In this document: positions 6,100 to 6,189 of the stretch, in pieces
Numbering within the stretch: position 1 is the first letter of the stretch
Layout of the letters: the number at the start of each line of letters is the position of its first letter
Origin: Bacteroidales bacterium
GTDB lineage: Bacteria > Bacteroidota > Bacteroidia > Bacteroidales > UBA1715
Length of the DNA: 6,189 nt
Reading direction: 5' to 3'
Assembly: GCA_017618935.1 (NCBI GenBank)
Contig: JAFZTG010000026.1
Span: 1-6,189 of the forward strand
Made by a program: the position numbers and the translations under genes
Notes under the pieces: model-generated
Seen by the model: the letters and a program-made list of their open reading frames with translations, nothing else
What the model was told of the DNA's origin: nothing
Databases searched by the model: none

Positions 6100-6189
6100 T
6101 TACAGCGCAATAATATTGTTTTTAATACCGTATTTGATGAGGTCAACTTGCGTTTTGAGGTTGAGTTTCTGCATAATATGCGTTTTGTG
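6100..6189 (-). CDS. LuxR-type DNA-binding domain, C-terminal end of a probable response regulator (partial)
   Basis: Reading the minus strand from the right edge gives 29 codons and a TAA (6102-6100): HKTHIMQKLNLKTQ, then VDLIKYGIKNNIIAL. This matches the end of the LuxR/FixJ helix-turn-helix: the recognition helix tail 'vktH...Im.KLnlk' followed by the last helix 'a.LikyaIkn.ii'. The short C-terminus right after that helix is typical of NarL/FixJ response regulators, which carry an N-terminal phosphoreceiver domain. That domain would be beyond the right edge, so a single-domain LuxR regulator is not excluded. The gene converges on the glycosylphosphotransferase gene with a 9-nt gap and no visible terminator for either. 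Confidence 0.82.
   Translation of the reverse strand, partial: HKTHIMQKLNLKTQVDLIKYGIKNNIIAL

Noticed and set aside
6108..6123. CAATAATATTG followed by TTTTT as a terminator for the glycosylphosphotransferase gene
   Set aside because: The stem is 4 weak base pairs, and the sequence is accounted for as coding DNA of the convergent regulator.
1..6189. CRISPR array, tRNA, insertion sequence, phage or defence system
   Set aside because: No spaced direct repeats, cloverleaf-like segment, transposase, integrase or defence-protein motif was seen on either strand.

Overview
The window looks like chromosomal DNA from a Bacteroidota (probably Bacteroidales) bacterium. It is AT-rich, the genes lack Shine-Dalgarno sequences and have A-rich leaders, and several start sites are preceded by the Bacteroidota sigma-ABfr -7 box TAnnTTTG. 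The protein types also fit: a lipoprotein with a Bacteroidota-style signal peptide, a Bacteroidota-like RsmG and a 52-residue bL34. Species cannot be named from the sequence. || Layout. (1) Positions 1-1377 hold two secreted or lipid-anchored proteins of predicted beta-sandwich type in tandem. The first is cut by the left edge; the second is a complete 225-residue lipoprotein. Between them is a GC-rich palindrome preceded by GTAG, the architecture of a REP element. (2) Positions 1505-3267 hold a membrane-anchored family 2 glycosyltransferase whose stop codon overlaps (TAATG) the start of rsmG, the 16S rRNA m7G527 methyltransferase. (3) Positions 3273-3583 are a self-contained transcription unit for ribosomal protein bL34 (rpmH), with a good promoter and an intrinsic terminator; this gene is too short for a default ORF search. 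(4) Positions 3589-6090 hold a radical SAM protein with a SPASM-like cysteine-rich tail, then a polyprenyl-phosphate glycosylphosphotransferase of the WcaJ/WbaP type (initiating enzyme of surface polysaccharide synthesis). Each has its own -7 box, set very close to the start codon. (5) The right edge holds the last 29 codons of a convergent LuxR-type DNA-binding domain, probably a response regulator. || How the genes fit together. The glycosyltransferase, the glycosylphosphotransferase and the lipoproteins all point to envelope or surface glycan biology, interleaved with two ribosome-related housekeeping genes (rsmG, rpmH). This is a mixed chromosomal neighbourhood rather than a dedicated polysaccharide cluster or mobile island. 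No tRNA, rRNA, CRISPR array, insertion sequence or phage gene is visible. I see no clear new multi-gene system. The items most worth a second look are the REP-like element, the near-leaderless promoter of the radical SAM gene, and the radical SAM/SPASM protein of unknown substrate beside a phosphoglycosyl transferase.
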